From a virus, in the IMG/VR virus record IMGVR_UViG_3300025870_001343, positions 1 through 47,373 of that record: DNA of 47,373 nt; one strand, 5' to 3'. Both the position numbers and the translations under genes were made by a program. The notes beneath the pieces were generated by a model. It was given only the letters and a program-made list of their open reading frames with translations. It was not told the DNA's origin and did no database searches. Shown here in pieces: positions 46,372 through 47,373 of the stretch (within the stretch, counting starts at the first letter, position 1; each line of letters begins with the position of its first letter).

Positions 46372-46830
46372 ATGATCAAAGAATTTAAAAACAAATCAAT
46401 CCAGATGACCTACGGTCTTCAATCCGAACTTATGACCACTGATATACTTTCTGAGTATGAATCAGGTGAATTTAGAATGGTCGTTAAAACCAAATTAGGT
46501 ATGACTGTATGTGATGCCAGAGACTTTGATAATCCACGTATAATGGCTAACCCAGAGTGTGCTATTAGTGGTTATAAAAGAGGTGCCTTACAGACTGTTC
46601 AGTTCAAACCTGAAGGATCAAACTTTTGGTTGACTATCTTCTCAAGAACTGGTAAGAAGGTTAAGCTGATCGATGAATCTATCTTGGCTAACTTAACTGT
46701 TGGTACTATTAACGGTATGTATGATAATACCAACCTTATGGATATGTCTCAATATAAATTGGTTGGAGCATCATCTTGGGCTTCTAAAGCCTTTACTCAG
46801 AATGAACCTAAGGCTGCAGTTGCCGCCTAA
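46372..46830 (+). CDS. Hypothetical protein, 152 aa
   Basis: MIKEFKNKSIQMTYGLQSEL opens a mixed alpha/beta protein with a region RMVVKTKLGMTVCDARDFDN and a tail ending NEPKAAVAA. No recognisable motif. Behind the promoter and leader hairpin at 46301-46356 and followed after 24 bases by the next gene, so the two are probably co-transcribed. Confidence 0.65.
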   Translation: MIKEFKNKSIQMTYGLQSELMTTDILSEYESGEFRMVVKTKLGMTVCDARDFDNPRIMANPECAISGYKRGALQTVQFKPEGSNFWLTIFSRTGKKVKLIDESILANLTVGTINGMYDNTNLMDMSQYKLVGASSWASKAFTQNEPKAAVAA

Positions 46831-46854
46831 TTATTAATCTTAAAAATAAAAATT

Positions 46855-47292
46855 ATGCCTTATATTACAAAAGAACAAGTTAAAGCCAAAAGGAAAGCTC
46901 TTAAAGAAGCTCTTCCTGAGTACAAATTATCTATTACTACTGAACACTATAGTGGTATTAAAGTAGCTATCATGCGAGGTCCGAGTATGCTCCATGGATC
47001 TACTTATGAGCAACTGAATCCTTATATAGATTATAGAGAAGAGAGATGGGACAGAGATCTTGAAGATCATGTATCTTACCCTGAGATTGCTGATCTAATG
47101 GAAGTTATTATGCCTATATTAAATGATGGTATAGGTGAAGGCTTTGAAGACTCTGACTATGGTCATGTGCCTGATTATTATACTTGGGTCCATATTGGTA
47201 AATGGGATAAACCTTATGTCTGTACTCAAATTGCAGGTGTAGACTTTAGTGAATCCCTTGATCAATTAGATAATTTAACTATATTTGCGTAA
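46855..47292 (+). CDS. LPD29-like protein, 145 aa
   Basis: Begins MPYITKEQVKAKRKALKEAL, then PEYKLSITTEHYSGIKVAIM, the pattern of the large-polyvalent-protein associated domain 29 that occurs in phage and plasmid proteins. Later YEQLNPYIDYREERWDRDLE and acidic IGEGFEDSDYGHV. The family's role is not known. Last gene of its unit; the following ATTGTTCGTAACTTTT resembles the end of the small RNA. Confidence 0.7.
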   Translation: MPYITKEQVKAKRKALKEALPEYKLSITTEHYSGIKVAIMRGPSMLHGSTYEQLNPYIDYREERWDRDLEDHVSYPEIADLMEVIMPILNDGIGEGFEDSDYGHVPDYYTWVHIGKWDKPYVCTQIAGVDFSESLDQLDNLTIFA

Positions 47293-47320
47293 TTGTTCGT
47301 AACTTTTACGCCCACAATTT

Positions 47321-47373
47321 TTTATTGTCAACTATTTGTGGTATATTAGTAGTATACTAATGGAGGTTACTCC
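47321..47373 (+). promoter_or_regulatory. Conserved phage promoter block P10 and leader hairpin
   Basis: TTTATTGTCAAC, spacer, TTTGTGGTATATTAGTAG, TATACTAAT, then GGAG-GTTA-CTCC (47362-47373) at the window edge. The gene it serves lies outside. Confidence 0.8.

Overview
The window looks like part of a large, AT-rich tailed-phage genome, best read as a distant T4-like myovirus of a Bacteroidota (probably marine flavobacterial) host. Support for a phage: tightly packed, mostly co-directional small genes, long fibre-type structural proteins, and T4-type enzymes (dCMP hydroxymethylase, RNA ligase 1, polynucleotide-kinase phosphatase, endonuclease VII). Support for a Bacteroidota host is weaker: very AT-rich leaders with almost no Shine-Dalgarno sites, and a phage-borne ribosomal protein bS21. 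No terminase, capsid or polymerase gene is in view, so the phage call rests on gene content and layout.

Layout. (1) 1-11.5 kb, minus strand: short early/middle-type operons. Most are headed by one conserved ~40-bp promoter block (at about 992, 1671, 2706, 7612, 9209 and 9782). They encode nucleic-acid repair and nucleotide enzymes (PNK-type phosphatase, 5'-nucleotidase, RNase HII, PhoH, P-loop kinase, RNA ligase, endonuclease VII, 3'-5' exonuclease), chaperones (DnaJ, Hsp20), bS21 and many small unknowns. (2) 11.5-16.3 kb, minus: an ATP-grasp enzyme whose N-terminus resembles a T4 capsid-targeting peptide, a HAD phosphatase, a GT25 glycosyltransferase fused to a collagen-lysyl-hydroxylase-like domain, and two more glycosyltransferases. 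(3) 16.4-34.2 kb, minus: two giant Thr/Ser-rich repeat proteins (one ending in a Hint self-cleavage domain and a Cys-rich tail), two collagen-like fibre proteins, an Ala-rich fibre, a further structural protein, a J-domain protein and a DUF2827-like glycosyltransferase. (4) 34.2-44.2 kb, minus: ClpP and a ClpC-like unfoldase, dCMP hydroxymethylase, a second 2OG-Fe(II) oxygenase, a Kdo sugar cassette (KdsB, KdsD, cupin isomerase), methylglyoxal synthase, thymidylate synthase and small proteins. (5) 44.18-45.59 kb: 1.4 kb without a credible gene, much richer in G+C, full of palindromes and a one-strand CTCTG repeat. (6) 45.6-47.4 kb, plus strand: three small genes and one probable non-coding RNA, each behind the conserved promoter and most with a short leader hairpin. 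Transcription diverges at the non-coding region.

How the genes may work together. The strongest system-level idea is a phage-encoded post-translational workshop for its own fibres. Collagen-like fibres carry many Gly-X-Lys triplets. A PLOD-like hydroxylase fused to a collagen-type GT25 transferase lies in the same gene block, with three other glycosyltransferases nearby and Kdo activation genes further along. A second candidate system is proteolytic: a phage ClpC/ClpP pair accompanied by five small proteins that share a UVR-like C-terminal helix pair resembling the ClpC middle domain, possible adaptors. The dCMP hydroxymethylase predicts hydroxymethylcytosine-modified DNA. The kinase, phosphatase and ligase form a split T4-type RNA repair kit.
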